Source: an uncultured Oscillospiraceae bacterium (GTDB lineage: Bacteria > Bacillota > Clostridia > Oscillospirales > Oscillospiraceae). Taken from it: a stretch of 64,000 nt of DNA. Under the pieces are notes generated by a model. It searched no databases. It worked only from the letters and a program-made list of their open reading frames with translations, and was not told the origin of the DNA. The stretch is from the NCBI GenBank assembly GCA_944387015.1, contig CALXDH010000011.1, forward strand, positions 1 through 64,000, written 5' to 3'. Below are positions 44,252 to 54,895 of this stretch, in pieces. The stretch's first letter is position 1. Each line of letters begins with the position of its first letter. A program made the position numbers and the translations under genes.

Positions 44252-45340
44252 ATGAGAAGATTTTTTTCCCTGCTGGTGCTGGCAGCGATGCTGACTGGCC
44301 TTGCGGGCTGCGGACAGGAGCAGACCCAGGAAACTGTGCCGGAGGAGCCGCTGGTGCTGGAGTCGCTGGCGGTGGAGATCAGCAAAAACGGCCTTTCCAC
44401 AGAGCGGCTGCTCCAGGCCAAGCGGGAGCTGCCAAAGCAACTGCAAACGGCGTTTTCCCAGGCGGGGGTGGACATCGGACAGGTGACGGTGACCATCGGC
44501 TCCTCGCCCGACGCCACGGCCCAGGCCCTGAAGGAGGGTACCGTGGACCTGGCCTTTTTGCCGGCGGAGGACTTTCTGCGGGTGGGCGGCTCGGCGGTGC
44601 TGCTGGGAGACGCGCCCCAGCCGGCCCTGACGCCGGAGGCCAGTGACGACCCCGCCGACTGGAACGGAGCGGAAAATGCCCGGAGCTATGATGAAAACGG
44701 AACCTGGGAGGGCGGGACCTTCGCGCTGATCTGCACGGCCCCCACGGAGTACGGCCGCCAGCTGGCGCAGCGGGACACCCCCACCTGGGAGGAGCTGGAC
44801 CACGCCCGCTGGGGCGTTCTGGGGGAGGAATCCCTGGGAGGCTATCAGTGCCTGGAGCTGTGGCTGGAGGACACCTATGAAGGAAACCAGATCACGGACC
44901 TTGCAGACGTGACGACCTACGAGAGCTACGAGGCGCTGTTCCGGGCGGCTGCCGCCGGGGACATCGACGCCTTCCCCATCCGGGCGGATGCCCGAATGGA
45001 TGTGGCGGATGCCTGGACCCTCTCGCCTCTTCGGACGGCGGAGAGCGGCATGCAGGGGTTCGACCGGGAAGAGAGCGTGTGGGACGAGGTGCGGGTCATC
45101 GCCGTGACGGAGCCGCTCTATGCCACCCTGGCGGCGGTGCCGTCGGAGCGGCCGGAGCTGACCGACGGCCGGTTTGCCGCGGCGCTGGAGCAGGTCCTCT
45201 CCCAGCTGGGCATTGACGCGCCGGAGCAGATGGAGGTGCTGGGGTGCTCCCACTTCGCACCCCTGACGGACGAGGCGCTGGACCCGCTGCGCCGGCTGAT
45301 GACGGCCCGGGGTGAGGTGCTGGGAGGCGCAATGCCCTGA
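44252..45340 (+). CDS. PhnD-like substrate-binding lipoprotein
   Basis: 362 residues. Signal peptide with lipobox LAGC (Cys20). The mature part is a phosphonate/phosphate-type solute-binding fold: VEISKNGLSTERLLQAKREL, then VTIGSSPDATAQALKEGTVDLAFLPAEDF (seen in parts), the group's ligand-site region, and TFALICTAPTEYG. No permease or ATPase gene is adjacent, so it may serve another transporter or act as an orphan sensor. ATG with AAGGAG 7 bp upstream. Confidence 0.82.
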   Translation: MRRFFSLLVLAAMLTGLAGCGQEQTQETVPEEPLVLESLAVEISKNGLSTERLLQAKRELPKQLQTAFSQAGVDIGQVTVTIGSSPDATAQALKEGTVDLAFLPAEDFLRVGGSAVLLGDAPQPALTPEASDDPADWNGAENARSYDENGTWEGGTFALICTAPTEYGRQLAQRDTPTWEELDHARWGVLGEESLGGYQCLELWLEDTYEGNQITDLADVTTYESYEALFRAAAAGDIDAFPIRADARMDVADAWTLSPLRTAESGMQGFDREESVWDEVRVIAVTEPLYATLAAVPSERPELTDGRFAAALEQVLSQLGIDAPEQMEVLGCSHFAPLTDEALDPLRRLMTARGEVLGGAMP

Positions 45341-45356
45341 AATTTTGGAAAAAAGC

Positions 45357-45387
45357 TTGACCTTCAAGTGGCTTTACCCTTTACACT
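45357..45387 (+). promoter_or_regulatory. MerR-type promoter with 19-bp spacer
   Basis: TTGACC (45357-45362), 19-bp spacer beginning TTCAAGTGGCTTT, TACACT (45382-45387). An over-long spacer with a CTTCAAG-type half site is the hallmark of promoters activated by MerR proteins, so the MerR-RDD gene 24 bp downstream is probably self-controlled. Confidence 0.6.
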
Positions 45388-45410
45388 GACGGCAGAAGGG
45401 AGGCATCTTT

Positions 45411-46877
45411 ATGACCAGCAAGGAAATGGAAGCGCGCTCGGGGGTGCCCCGGGCCAACATCCGCTATTATGAGGCGGAGGGGCTGCTGCACCCGGAGCGG
45501 CTGAAAAATGGCTACCGCTCATACAGCGAAGAGGACCTGCGGACCCTGGAGAAGATCAAGCTGCTGCGGCGGCTGGGAGTGTCCGTGGAAGAGGTGCGGG
45601 AACTGGTCCGGGGCGGGGAGACGATGGAGACCGTGCTGGACCGGCGGCTGGCGGCGCTGGGAGGTCAGCGGGCCTCTCTGGGCCGGGTGCAGGCGGTGTG
45701 CGGCGCCCTGCGGGATGCCGGCGTGAGCTTTGATGAACTGGATGCCGGGCGGTATCTCCAGGACCTGGACGCCCCGGCGCTGCCGGAGGAAAACGGTACC
45801 TGGTGGACAAAGACCCAGGCGCCGGACCTCCCGGCGGGGGACGCGCTGCCCACGGTGTACAACGTGCCCAGGCGGCTGCTGGCCCGGCTCTTTGACTATC
45901 TGCTGGTGAACTTGGCGCTGCTGGCGGCCCTGTGCCTTGCAGGGTATAATCCCGCCCGGGCCAACTCCCTGGCCATCAGCCTGGGGACCACGGTGCTGCT
46001 GGGACTTTTGGAGCCGCTCTGCCTGCGCCTCTTTGCCGCCACGCCTGGCAAGGCCCTTCTGGGGATGCGCCTGACGGCGCCGGACGGGGAAAAGCTCTCC
46101 TACGGCGCGGGAGTGAACCGCTATCTCCGGATGCTCTGGCACGGTCTTGGCTGTTACATCCCCATCTGGTCGTTGGTGCAGCTCTACCGCTCTGCCGCCC
46201 GCTGCGCCAATCAGGAGCCCCAGCCCTGGGATGAGGGGGTGGCTTACACGGCGGCCCCCTTCCGGCTCCGGTACGCCCTGGCGTTCACTGCGGTGGGGGC
46301 GGCGGTGCTGCTGGGCAGCGAGAGCGTGAACTGTGCCAGCCAGCTGCCGCCCAACCGGGGGGAGCTGACGGTGGCGGAGTTTGCCGAGAACTTCAATCGG
46401 CAGGCCGACTATATGGGCGCGGATCTGGGAGGCTATCTGGACGAGACGGGTTCCTGGCGGGAGGCGCCTGCGCCGCCCAATGTGATCCGCTTCGACATGG
46501 AACAGCTCCCCGGCGCGGAGCAGTTCCGCTACACGGTGGAAGACGGCCGTCTCACCGCCGTGACCCTCTCCGGGGAGGTGGAGAACACCGCCGAGTGGTA
46601 TCACCTGCCCACGGAGCGGATGGCGGTTGCCCTGATGGCCTTTGCCTGGGCTCGGGAGGACGCCTCCTTCTGGACCGGCCCCCGGAAAGACCAGCTGGCA
46701 GCACTGGACGCGCTGGACTGGGAGGAGGGCCTCTCCCTTCGTCAGGGAGATCTTGCCATCACCCTGGAGACGGAGAACAAGGACTTTGCGGTCTCCGGCG
46801 CTACGGGGATCGCCGTTCCCATGAACGAGACGGACAACCGCTTTGCCTTCACCTTCACGATGGCGGTGGAGCCATAA
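45411..46877 (+). CDS. MerR-type regulator fused to an RDD membrane domain
   Basis: 488 residues. Residues 1-70 are a MerR HTH (SGVPRANIRYYEAEGLLHPE), 70-110 the antiparallel dimer helix, 150-280 an RDD domain (ARLFDYLLVNLALLAALCL, TPGKALLGMRLTAPDGE), then another membrane segment at 287-302 and a ~185-residue extracytoplasmic C-terminus (LPPNRGELTVAEFAENFNRQ onward). It is thus a membrane-bound transcription factor that may sense an extracellular signal directly. ATG with GGGAGGC upstream. The promoter has the 19-bp MerR-type spacer. Confidence 0.85.
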   Translation: MTSKEMEARSGVPRANIRYYEAEGLLHPERLKNGYRSYSEEDLRTLEKIKLLRRLGVSVEEVRELVRGGETMETVLDRRLAALGGQRASLGRVQAVCGALRDAGVSFDELDAGRYLQDLDAPALPEENGTWWTKTQAPDLPAGDALPTVYNVPRRLLARLFDYLLVNLALLAALCLAGYNPARANSLAISLGTTVLLGLLEPLCLRLFAATPGKALLGMRLTAPDGEKLSYGAGVNRYLRMLWHGLGCYIPIWSLVQLYRSAARCANQEPQPWDEGVAYTAAPFRLRYALAFTAVGAAVLLGSESVNCASQLPPNRGELTVAEFAENFNRQADYMGADLGGYLDETGSWREAPAPPNVIRFDMEQLPGAEQFRYTVEDGRLTAVTLSGEVENTAEWYHLPTERMAVALMAFAWAREDASFWTGPRKDQLAALDALDWEEGLSLRQGDLAITLETENKDFAVSGATGIAVPMNETDNRFAFTFTMAVEP

Positions 46878-46888
46878 TTGCCAAAATG

Positions 46889-46929
46889 GGGTACAGGGTG
46901 TAAAATCACCCTGTACCGTTTCTTTTTTG
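46889..46929 (+). terminator. Terminator after the MerR-RDD gene
   Basis: GGTACAGGGTG, loop, CACCCTGTACC, then a T-rich tail. Confidence 0.85.
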
Positions 46930-46981
46930 CGGAGAGGCTTTGTGCAAATCCTAAAAATTTTATTTGCTACCGAATTAGCGC

Positions 46982-47010
46982 TTTACTTTGATAATAAAAT
47001 GAAGTAAAAT
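46982..47010 (+). promoter_or_regulatory. his operon promoter with inverted repeat
   Basis: TTTACT, 17-bp spacer, TAAAAT (47005-47010). TTTACTT and AAGTAAA form an inverted repeat across the two promoter elements, a possible operator. No T-box precedes this operon. Confidence 0.6.
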
Positions 47011-47045
47011 AACCACCATCAAATCAACTGCGAGGAGGGGCTTCC

Positions 47046-48613
47046 TTGGAACTGAATCTGGATTTTCTGCGGCCGCAGGAGCGGCTGTCCCTGCAGCTGC
47101 GGCAGCTGTATGAGGGCGCCGGTTTCCGCCACTATCACATGAGCCGCTTTGAAGAATATGGGCTCTACCAGCAAAACCGCCGCTTTCTCTCCGATGAACA
47201 GGTCCTCTCCTTCACGGATCTGGACGGACGCCTCATGGCCCTCAAGCCGGACGTGACGCTCTCCATCGCGAAAAACGCCCAGGTAGAGCAGGGGAGCTGC
47301 GGCCGGTTCTACTATTTGGAAAATGTGTACCGTCCCAGCCAGGAGAGCCATACCTTCCAGGAGATCAGCCAGATGGGCCTGGAGTGCATCGGCTGCCTGG
47401 AGGAGGGCACGGCGGCCCAGGTGGTGTCTCTGGCGGTGTCCAGCCTGGCGCTGACGGAGCGGGACTTTGTGCTGGAGCTGAGCCACATGGGCTTTGTCTC
47501 CGGCTTGATGGACGCGGTGGGGGCGCCGGAAGGGGTCCGGCCCCAGCTGCTGCGGTGCATCCGGGACAAGAACCGCCACGAGCTGCGCCGCTGCGCGGCG
47601 CAGGCGGGCCTCTCCCCCCAGGGGACGGAGGCGCTGTGCCGGCTCTGGGCGCTGAACGGCCCCTGGGAGACGGTGATGGACGCGGCGGAGCCCCTGGCCC
47701 TCAACGCCGCCATGGGCAGCGCCCTGGCGGAGCTGCGGACGCTGTGCGCCGCTCTGGAGGCTCAGGGGCAGACGGGGAATCTGAAGCTGGATCTGTCCCT
47801 CGTCAATGATATGGAGTACTATAACGGCCTGGTGTTCCAGGGGTATCTGGCAGGCAGTCCCCGGGCGGTGCTGCGGGGCGGACAGTACGACCCCCTGGCG
47901 GAGCAGTTCCGCCCCGGCGCCCGGGCCATCGGCTACGGCCTCTACCTCAGCGAGCTGGACCGTCCCGTCCAGCCGGAGAGCGGCGGGACGGTGATGCTCA
48001 ACGTGGCGCTGCCCAAGGGCCGGCTGGGCGACAAGGTGTACGACCTGCTCTCCGGCGTGGGCTACGGCTGCCCGGAGTCTTACAGCGACACCCGCAAACT
48101 GGTGGTGGAAAACCCTGCCGCCGGCATCCGGTACTTCCTGGTCAAGCCCAGCGACGTGGCTATTTACGTGGAGCACGGCGCGGCGGACATCGGCATCGTG
48201 GGCAAGGACATCCTGGCTGAGTCCGGCGCCGACGTCTACGAGCTGCTGGACACGGGCCTTGGCAAGTGCCGCATGTGCGTGGCAGGGCCCAAGGACTTCA
48301 CGGAGGACCAGAGCCGGGCGCTGCGGGTGGCCACCAAGTTTGTCAACATCGCCAAGCGCTATTACGCCGCCCAGGGCCGGGACATCGACATCATCAAGCT
48401 CAACGGCTCCATCGAGCTGGCCCCCATCCTGGGCCTCTCCGATGTGATCGTGGACATTGTGGAGACGGGCACCACCCTGCGGGAGAACGATCTGAAGGTC
48501 CTCACGGAGTTCATGCCCATTTCCGCCCGGTTCATTGCCAACCGGGCCAGCTATCAATTCAAGCGGCCGCAGATCGATAAGCTCCTGCGGCGTCTGACGG
48601 AGGTGACCGAGTC

Positions 48614-48617
<4 letters not shown>
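47046..48617 (+). CDS. hisG: Fused HisZ-HisG: ATP phosphoribosyltransferase regulatory plus catalytic subunit
   Basis: 523 residues in one reading frame. Residues 1-~306 are HisZ (HisRS-like: KPDVTLSIAK, RFYYLENVYRPSQ, RAVLRGGQYDPLAEQF). A short linker (PVQPESGGT) leads into HisG from residue 317 (VALPKGRLGDKVYDLL, DIGIVGKDIL, PRPP loop ETGTTLREND at ~473-482). It catalyses the first step of histidine synthesis. In most bacteria with short HisG, HisZ is a separate protein. Start TTG with GGAGGGG 6 bp upstream. An internal ATG exists at the domain border (47994) but has only a weak ribosome site. Confidence 0.93.
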
Positions 48618-49909
<1,292 letters not shown>

Positions 49910-49913
49910 TACC

Positions 49914-50978
49914 ATGAGCCGATTCCTTTCCCGGGAGGCGGGACGCCTGGCGCCCTACACCCCCGGTGAGCAGCCCACCGACGCCCAGTACATCAAGCTC
50001 AACACCAACGAAAGTCCTTTCCCCCCCTCCCCCAAGGTGGTCAAGGCCATCTCCCGGGCGGAGCTTTTGAAGCTGGACCTCTACCCGGACCCCACCTGCG
50101 GCACGCTGCACCGGGCCATCGCGGCCTACTACGGCTTGAAGCCGGAAAACGTGCTGGCAGCCAACGGCTCCGACGAGGTGCTGGCCTTCGCCTTTCGGGC
50201 TTTCTGCGGCGAGGGGAAGGGCGTTGCCTACGCCGACATCACCTACGGGTTCTATAAGTCCCAGGCGGCCCTCTTCGGCCTGGACGCCACGGTGATCCCC
50301 CTGCGGGAGGACTTTACGCTGAACGTGGACGACTACATGGACTTCCCCGGTACCATCGTCATCGCAAATCCCAACGCCCCCACCGGCATGGCCGTGCCCC
50401 GGACGGACATCCAGCGGCTGCTGGAGGCCAATCCCGACCGGGTGGTGATCGTGGACGAGGCGTATGTGGACTTCGGCGCTGAGAGCTGTGTGCCCATGAT
50501 CTTCCGGTACGACAACCTCCTGGTGGTGCAGACCATGTCCAAGAGCCGGTCCCTGGCCGGCGGGCGGCTGGGCTTCGCCCTGGGCCAGCCGGAGCTGATC
50601 GCGGATCTCAACCGGGTCAAGTACAGCTTCAACCCCTACAACATCAACCGTCTGAGCATGGAGGCCGGCGCCGCCGCCATGGCGGACAAGGCCTATTTCG
50701 ACGCCTGCTGCGCCTCCATCTGCCGCACCCGGGCCTGGACCGCGGGAGAGCTGGAGAATCTGGGCTTTACGGTGCTGCCCTCCCAGTCCAACTTCCTCTT
50801 TGCCAAGTCCGACCGCATCGGCGGCGAGGAGCTGTACCGGACGCTGAAGAAAAACGGAATCCTGGTGCGCTGGTTCGACAGCGACCGTATCCGGGATTAC
50901 GTGCGCATCACCGTGGGCTCCATGGAGCAGATGGAGGCTCTCATCGATGCCCTCACCGCGCTGCTGGAAGCGCTGTAA
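49914..50978 (+). CDS. hisC: Histidinol-phosphate aminotransferase
   Basis: 354 residues, class I/II PLP fold. PLP Lys in MSKSRSLAGGRLGFALG, with NPNAPTGMAVP and VDEAYVDFGAES. N-terminal KLNTNESPFPPSP is the HisC signature. It transaminates imidazole-acetol phosphate to histidinol phosphate. It starts 4 bp after hisD; GGAG upstream of ATG. Confidence 0.96.
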   Translation: MSRFLSREAGRLAPYTPGEQPTDAQYIKLNTNESPFPPSPKVVKAISRAELLKLDLYPDPTCGTLHRAIAAYYGLKPENVLAANGSDEVLAFAFRAFCGEGKGVAYADITYGFYKSQAALFGLDATVIPLREDFTLNVDDYMDFPGTIVIANPNAPTGMAVPRTDIQRLLEANPDRVVIVDEAYVDFGAESCVPMIFRYDNLLVVQTMSKSRSLAGGRLGFALGQPELIADLNRVKYSFNPYNINRLSMEAGAAAMADKAYFDACCASICRTRAWTAGELENLGFTVLPSQSNFLFAKSDRIGGEELYRTLKKNGILVRWFDSDRIRDYVRITVGSMEQMEALIDALTALLEAL

Positions 50979-50990
50979 AGGAGGATCACC

Positions 50991-51578
50991 ATGCGGACTT
51001 CCACCATTGAACGAAACACCCTGGAGACCCAAATCACCCTGACGCTGAACCTGGACGGCACCGGCAGCGCCGACGTCAAAACCGGCTGCGGATTTCTGGA
51101 CCACATGCTCACCCTATTCACCCGCCACGGGGACTTCGACCTCACCCTTCGGTGCCAGGGGGACACGGAGGTGGACTACCACCACACCGTGGAGGACATC
51201 GGCATCGCCCTGGGCCAGGCCTTTGAGGAGTGCCTGGGGGACAAGCGGGGCATCACACGGTACGGCCAGTTCCTGCTGCCCATGGACGAGGCGCTGGTGC
51301 TGTGCGCCGTGGACCTGAGCGGCCGGGCGTATCTGGGCTGGGCGGTGGACCTGCCCGCCCAGAAGGTGGGGGACTTCGACACGGAGCTGGGCAAGGAGTT
51401 CTGGCTGGGCTTCCTGCGCCACTGTGCCGCATCCCTCCACTTCCGGGAGCTTTCCGGAGAGAACACCCACCACATTCTGGAAGCGGTGTTCAAGGGGGCC
51501 GGCCGGGCGCTGAAGCAGGCCGTGGCCCTGGACGAAAAACACCGGGACGAGATTCCCAGCACGAAGGGACTGTTGTAA
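50991..51578 (+). CDS. hisB: Imidazoleglycerol-phosphate dehydratase
   Basis: 195 residues, the stand-alone dehydratase. Metal ligands in GCGFLDHMLTLF, EVDYHHTVEDIGIALGQ and ENTHHILEA, and the signature GFLRHCAASLHFRELSGENTHH, seen in parts. Dehydrates imidazoleglycerol phosphate. No phosphatase domain is fused; that step is done by HisK at the operon end. AGGAGG before ATG; 12-bp gap to hisC. Confidence 0.97.
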   Translation: MRTSTIERNTLETQITLTLNLDGTGSADVKTGCGFLDHMLTLFTRHGDFDLTLRCQGDTEVDYHHTVEDIGIALGQAFEECLGDKRGITRYGQFLLPMDEALVLCAVDLSGRAYLGWAVDLPAQKVGDFDTELGKEFWLGFLRHCAASLHFRELSGENTHHILEAVFKGAGRALKQAVALDEKHRDEIPSTKGLL

Positions 51579-51579
51579 G

Positions 51580-52191
51580 ATGATCGCCATTGTGGATTAC
51601 GGAGTGGGGAACCTCTTCTCCCTGGTCTCCAGCCTCCGGGCGCTGGAGCTGGAGGCCCGGGTCACCCGGGAAGCGGCGGCGCTGCGGGCGGCGGACCGGA
51701 TCATCCTCCCCGGCGTGGGTGCCTTCGGGGACGCCCAGGCTAAGCTGGACGCCACGGGACTGGTGCCCGTGCTGCGGGAGGAGGCAGCCCGCAAGCCCCT
51801 GCTGGGGATCTGCCTGGGGATGCAGCTGCTTTTTGACCGCAGCAGCGAGTACGGGGACCACCCGGGCCTGGGCCTGGTGCCCGGGGAGGTGACGGACCTG
51901 CGGGCGGATCTGGAGGACCCGTCGCTGAAGGTGCCCCACATGGGCTGGAACAGCCTGCGTGTGCTGCGGGACGACCCCCTTTTCCGGTACTTCCGGGACG
52001 GGGAATACGTGTACTACGTCCACAGCTTCTACGCCCATAACTGCGCGGCAAGCACGCTGGCGGTTTCCCAGTACGGCAATGTGGCCGTCACCGGCGTGGT
52101 GCGCAGCGGCAATGTCTGGGGGACCCAGTTCCACCCGGAGAAGTCCGGCGACGCGGGACTGCGGCTGCTCAAGGCATTTGGAGAACTGTAA
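51580..52191 (+). CDS. hisH: Imidazole glycerol phosphate synthase, glutaminase subunit
   Basis: 203 residues, class I glutaminase. Nucleophile Cys in GICLGMQLLFD, His/Glu in TQFHPEKSGDAG. It supplies ammonia to HisF through a channel. It starts 1 bp after the hisB stop. The gene is separated from its partner hisF by nim-like and hisA genes. Confidence 0.97.
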   Translation: MIAIVDYGVGNLFSLVSSLRALELEARVTREAAALRAADRIILPGVGAFGDAQAKLDATGLVPVLREEAARKPLLGICLGMQLLFDRSSEYGDHPGLGLVPGEVTDLRADLEDPSLKVPHMGWNSLRVLRDDPLFRYFRDGEYVYYVHSFYAHNCAASTLAVSQYGNVAVTGVVRSGNVWGTQFHPEKSGDAGLRLLKAFGEL

Positions 52192-52206
52192 AGGGAGGAA
52201 ACTGCT

Positions 52207-52677
52207 GTGCGCAGAAAAGATCGGGAGATCACGGACCCGGAGAAGATCCGGGCGGTGATCGGCGAATGCGCCGTCTGTAGGCTGGGCCTGGCGGACGGGA
52301 AGCGGGTGTATGTGGTGCCTGTGAACTTCGGTCATGTGGAAGAAGCGGGCCGTCACGTCCTCTACTTCCACGGGGCCAAGGAGGGCCGGAAGATGGACCT
52401 CATCCGGCAAACCGGCTACGCCGCCTTTGAGATGGACGCCGGCTACCGCCTTCAGGGCGGGGAGCAGGCCTGCGACTATACCGCAGCCTTCCGCAGCGTC
52501 ATCGGCGAGGGCTCCGTCCGGGAGGTCACGGACCCCGAGGAAAAGAAGGCAGGCCTCACGGCCATCCTGCGCCAGAGCACTGGCCAGGACCAGTGGACAT
52601 ACGGCCCGGCCATGCTGGCGGAGGTGTGTGTCTGCCGGCTGGACGTGGAGACGCTGGCCTGCAAGGAGCATCTTTGA
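52207..52677 (+). CDS. Pyridoxamine 5'-phosphate oxidase family protein (NimA-like)
   Basis: 156 residues. Split-barrel flavin-binding fold of the Nim/PNPOx group: CAVCRLGLADGKRVYVVPVN and VLYFHGAKEGRKMDLI are the family's characteristic start, with a His in YFHGAKEGRK. Some Nim proteins reduce 5-nitroimidazoles; most chromosomal copies have unknown flavin-redox roles. It is inserted between hisH and hisA inside the his operon, in the same direction with a GGGAGG site and GTG start, so it is coexpressed. No role in histidine synthesis is known. Confidence 0.85.
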   Translation: MRRKDREITDPEKIRAVIGECAVCRLGLADGKRVYVVPVNFGHVEEAGRHVLYFHGAKEGRKMDLIRQTGYAAFEMDAGYRLQGGEQACDYTAAFRSVIGEGSVREVTDPEEKKAGLTAILRQSTGQDQWTYGPAMLAEVCVCRLDVETLACKEHL

Positions 52678-52719
52678 GCATCAAACGCGGAGCAAAGCAC
52701 GGCAAAGAGGAGAGAACGT

Positions 52720-53439
52720 ATGCAGATTTTTCCGGCGATTGACCTGCGGGGCGGACAGGTGGTCCGTCTCTACCAGGGGGATTACGACCAGGAGACCGTC
52801 TATGCCGCGGATCCCTGCGCCGTGGCCCGGGACTTTCTGGCCGCCGGTGCCCGGTACCTCCATGTGGTGGACCTGGACGGTGCCCGGGACGGCACCCTGG
52901 CCAATTTTGAAACCATCGCCGCCCTGGTCCGGCAGGGCGGGCTGTACATCGAGGTGGGCGGCGGCATCCGCACGGAGGAGCGCATCCGCCGGTACCTGGA
53001 CCTGGGGGTGGACCGCTGCATCCTGGGCACCATCGCGGTGAAGGACTTTGCCTTCACGGAGCGGATGGCCCAAACCTACGGCGAGCATATCGCCGTGGGC
53101 GTGGACGCCCGGGACGGCTTCGTGGCCGTCAACGGCTGGAAGGAGATTTCCCAGGAGCGGGGCGTGGACTTCTGCCGCCGCCTCCGGGACGCCGGGGTCA
53201 AGACCGTCATCTACACGGACATCTCCCGGGACGGGGCGGAGCAGGGTACCAATCTGGACCTCTACCGGGAGCTTGCCGGGATCGAGGGACTGGACATCAC
53301 CGCCTCCGGCGGCGTCAGCAGCATCGAGGAGCTGCGGGAGCTCCAGACCATCGGCACCAAGGCCGCCATTTTGGGCAAGGCCCTCTACACCGGGCGGCTG
53401 GATCTCAAAACGGTCATGGAGGAGGTGGGGACATGCTAG
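52720..53439 (+). CDS. hisA: ProFAR isomerase
   Basis: 239 residues, (beta/alpha)8 barrel. Catalytic Asp8-like in PAIDLRGGQVVRL and the second Asp in IYTDISRDGA; phosphate sites VGGGIRTEE and ASGGVSS. Isomerises ProFAR to PRFAR. GGAGAG before ATG; 42 bp after the nim-like gene. Confidence 0.97.
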   Translation: MQIFPAIDLRGGQVVRLYQGDYDQETVYAADPCAVARDFLAAGARYLHVVDLDGARDGTLANFETIAALVRQGGLYIEVGGGIRTEERIRRYLDLGVDRCILGTIAVKDFAFTERMAQTYGEHIAVGVDARDGFVAVNGWKEISQERGVDFCRRLRDAGVKTVIYTDISRDGAEQGTNLDLYRELAGIEGLDITASGGVSSIEELRELQTIGTKAAILGKALYTGRLDLKTVMEEVGTC

Positions 53440-54188
53440 CCAAACGCATCATTCCCTGCCTGGATGTGAAGGACGGCCGGGTAGTCAAGGGAACCAACTT
53501 CCAGGGGCTGCGGGACATGGCGGACCCGGTGGAGATGGCCCGGTTCTACAATGCATCCGGCGCCGACGAGCTGGTCTTTTATGACATCACCGCCTCCGCC
53601 GAGGGCCGCAATCTCTTTACGGACATTCTCCGGGCGGTGGCCAGCGAGATCTTCATCCCCCTGACGGTGGGGGGCGGCATCCGGACTTTGGATGACTTCG
53701 ACCGGGTCTTGAAGTGCGGCGCCGACAAGGTGTCCGTCAACTCCGGCGCCATCGCGGACCCCTCCCTCATCGGCGCGGCGGCCAAGAAGTACGGCGACCA
53801 GTGCGTGGTGCTCTCCATGGACGTCAAGCGGGTGGACGGGCAGTTCCGGCTCTTTGCCAAGGGCGGCCGGGAGGACACCGGCATCGACGCCATGGAGTGG
53901 GCGGTCCGGGGCGTGGAAAACGGCGCCGGAGAGATCGTTCTCAACTCCATCGACACCGACGGCGTCAAGGAGGGCTTTGACCTTCCCATGCTGGACGCCC
54001 TGGCGGCGCGGGTGGGCGTGCCCATCATCGCCAGCGGCGGCGCGGGGAAGATGGAAGACTTCGCGGAGCTCTTCACCCACCCCGGCATCGACGCGGGGCT
54101 GGCCGCCTCCATTTTCCACACCGGCGAGGTGGACATCCGCAGCCTCAAGCAGTATCTCCGGGACAAGGGCGTGGAGATGCGGCTTTGA
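53433..54188 (+). CDS. hisF: Imidazole glycerol phosphate synthase, cyclase subunit
   Basis: 251 residues, (beta/alpha)8 barrel related to HisA. Catalytic Asp in IPCLDVKDGRVVKG and in LNSIDTDGVKEG; VGGGIRTLDDF and SGGAGKMEDF bind the phosphates. It works with HisH. Start overlaps the hisA stop by 7 bp; GGAGGTGGGG upstream. Confidence 0.97.
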   Translation: MLAKRIIPCLDVKDGRVVKGTNFQGLRDMADPVEMARFYNASGADELVFYDITASAEGRNLFTDILRAVASEIFIPLTVGGGIRTLDDFDRVLKCGADKVSVNSGAIADPSLIGAAAKKYGDQCVVLSMDVKRVDGQFRLFAKGGREDTGIDAMEWAVRGVENGAGEIVLNSIDTDGVKEGFDLPMLDALAARVGVPIIASGGAGKMEDFAELFTHPGIDAGLAASIFHTGEVDIRSLKQYLRDKGVEMRL

Positions 54189-54259
54189 AAAAACGGGATG
54201 GGCAGAGCTGATTTTGCTGCTGTCCCCCCAATGTATGGAAAGAAGGAGCGTAAGACGCT

Positions 54260-54895
54260 ATGGAACTGAAATTTGACGAAAAGGGCCTGATCCCCGCCAT
54301 CGTCCAGGACCACTACACCAAGGAGGTCCTGACGCTGGCCTACATGAACGCCGAGAGCCTGGCCATCACCATCGATGAGCGGCGCACCTGCTTCTGGAGC
54401 CGCAGCCGTCAGGAGCTCTGGCGCAAGGGGGAGACCAGCGGCAACGTGCAGCACGTGGTGTCCATCACCGCCGACTGTGACGGCGACGCCCTGGTGGTGG
54501 AGGTGGTCAAGGACGGCCCCGCCTGCCATACCGGCGCCGAGAGCTGCTTTTTCAATGAGATCTATCTCTCCGATGAGCTCAAGCAGTTCAGCTACCAGGG
54601 GCTTTACCGCCTGATCCAAGGCCGCAGGACCCAGCCCAAGGAGGGCAGCTACACCACCTACCTCTTTGAAAAGGGCCTGGACAAGATCCTCAAGAAGGTG
54701 GGCGAGGAGTGCACCGAGGTCATCATCGCCGGCCGCAAGGAGGACAAGGAGGAGACGATCTACGAGATCGCGGACCTTGCCTACCATGTGATGGTGCTGA
54801 TGGTTCAGATGGGCATCACCGTGGAGGACGTGACGGCGGAGCTGGAAAAGCGCCACGTCATCGACCACAAGGTCAAGCAGGAGCGGATGCAATGA
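54260..54895 (+). CDS. hisIE: HisIE: phosphoribosyl-AMP cyclohydrolase / phosphoribosyl-ATP pyrophosphatase
   Basis: 211 residues, a fusion. Residues 1-~110 are HisI ([15 protein letters not shown], zinc site in HTGAESCFF with DCDGDAL), ~115-205 are HisE ([30 protein letters not shown], seen in halves, with EE..E metal ligands). It does steps 2 and 3 of the pathway. 71 bp separate it from hisF, without a clear terminator. GAAGGAG 10 bp before ATG. Confidence 0.96.
   Translation: MELKFDEKGLIPAIVQDHYTKEVLTLAYMNAESLAITIDERRTCFWSRSRQELWRKGETSGNVQHVVSITADCDGDALVVEVVKDGPACHTGAESCFFNEIYLSDELKQFSYQGLYRLIQGRRTQPKEGSYTTYLFEKGLDKILKKVGEECTEVIIAGRKEDKEETIYEIADLAYHVMVLMVQMGITVEDVTAELEKRHVIDHKVKQERMQ

Noticed and set aside
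46978..47045. T-box or His leader peptide before the his operon
   Set aside because: The 5' region after the promoter is only about 30 nt long and contains no His-codon cluster or T-box core.
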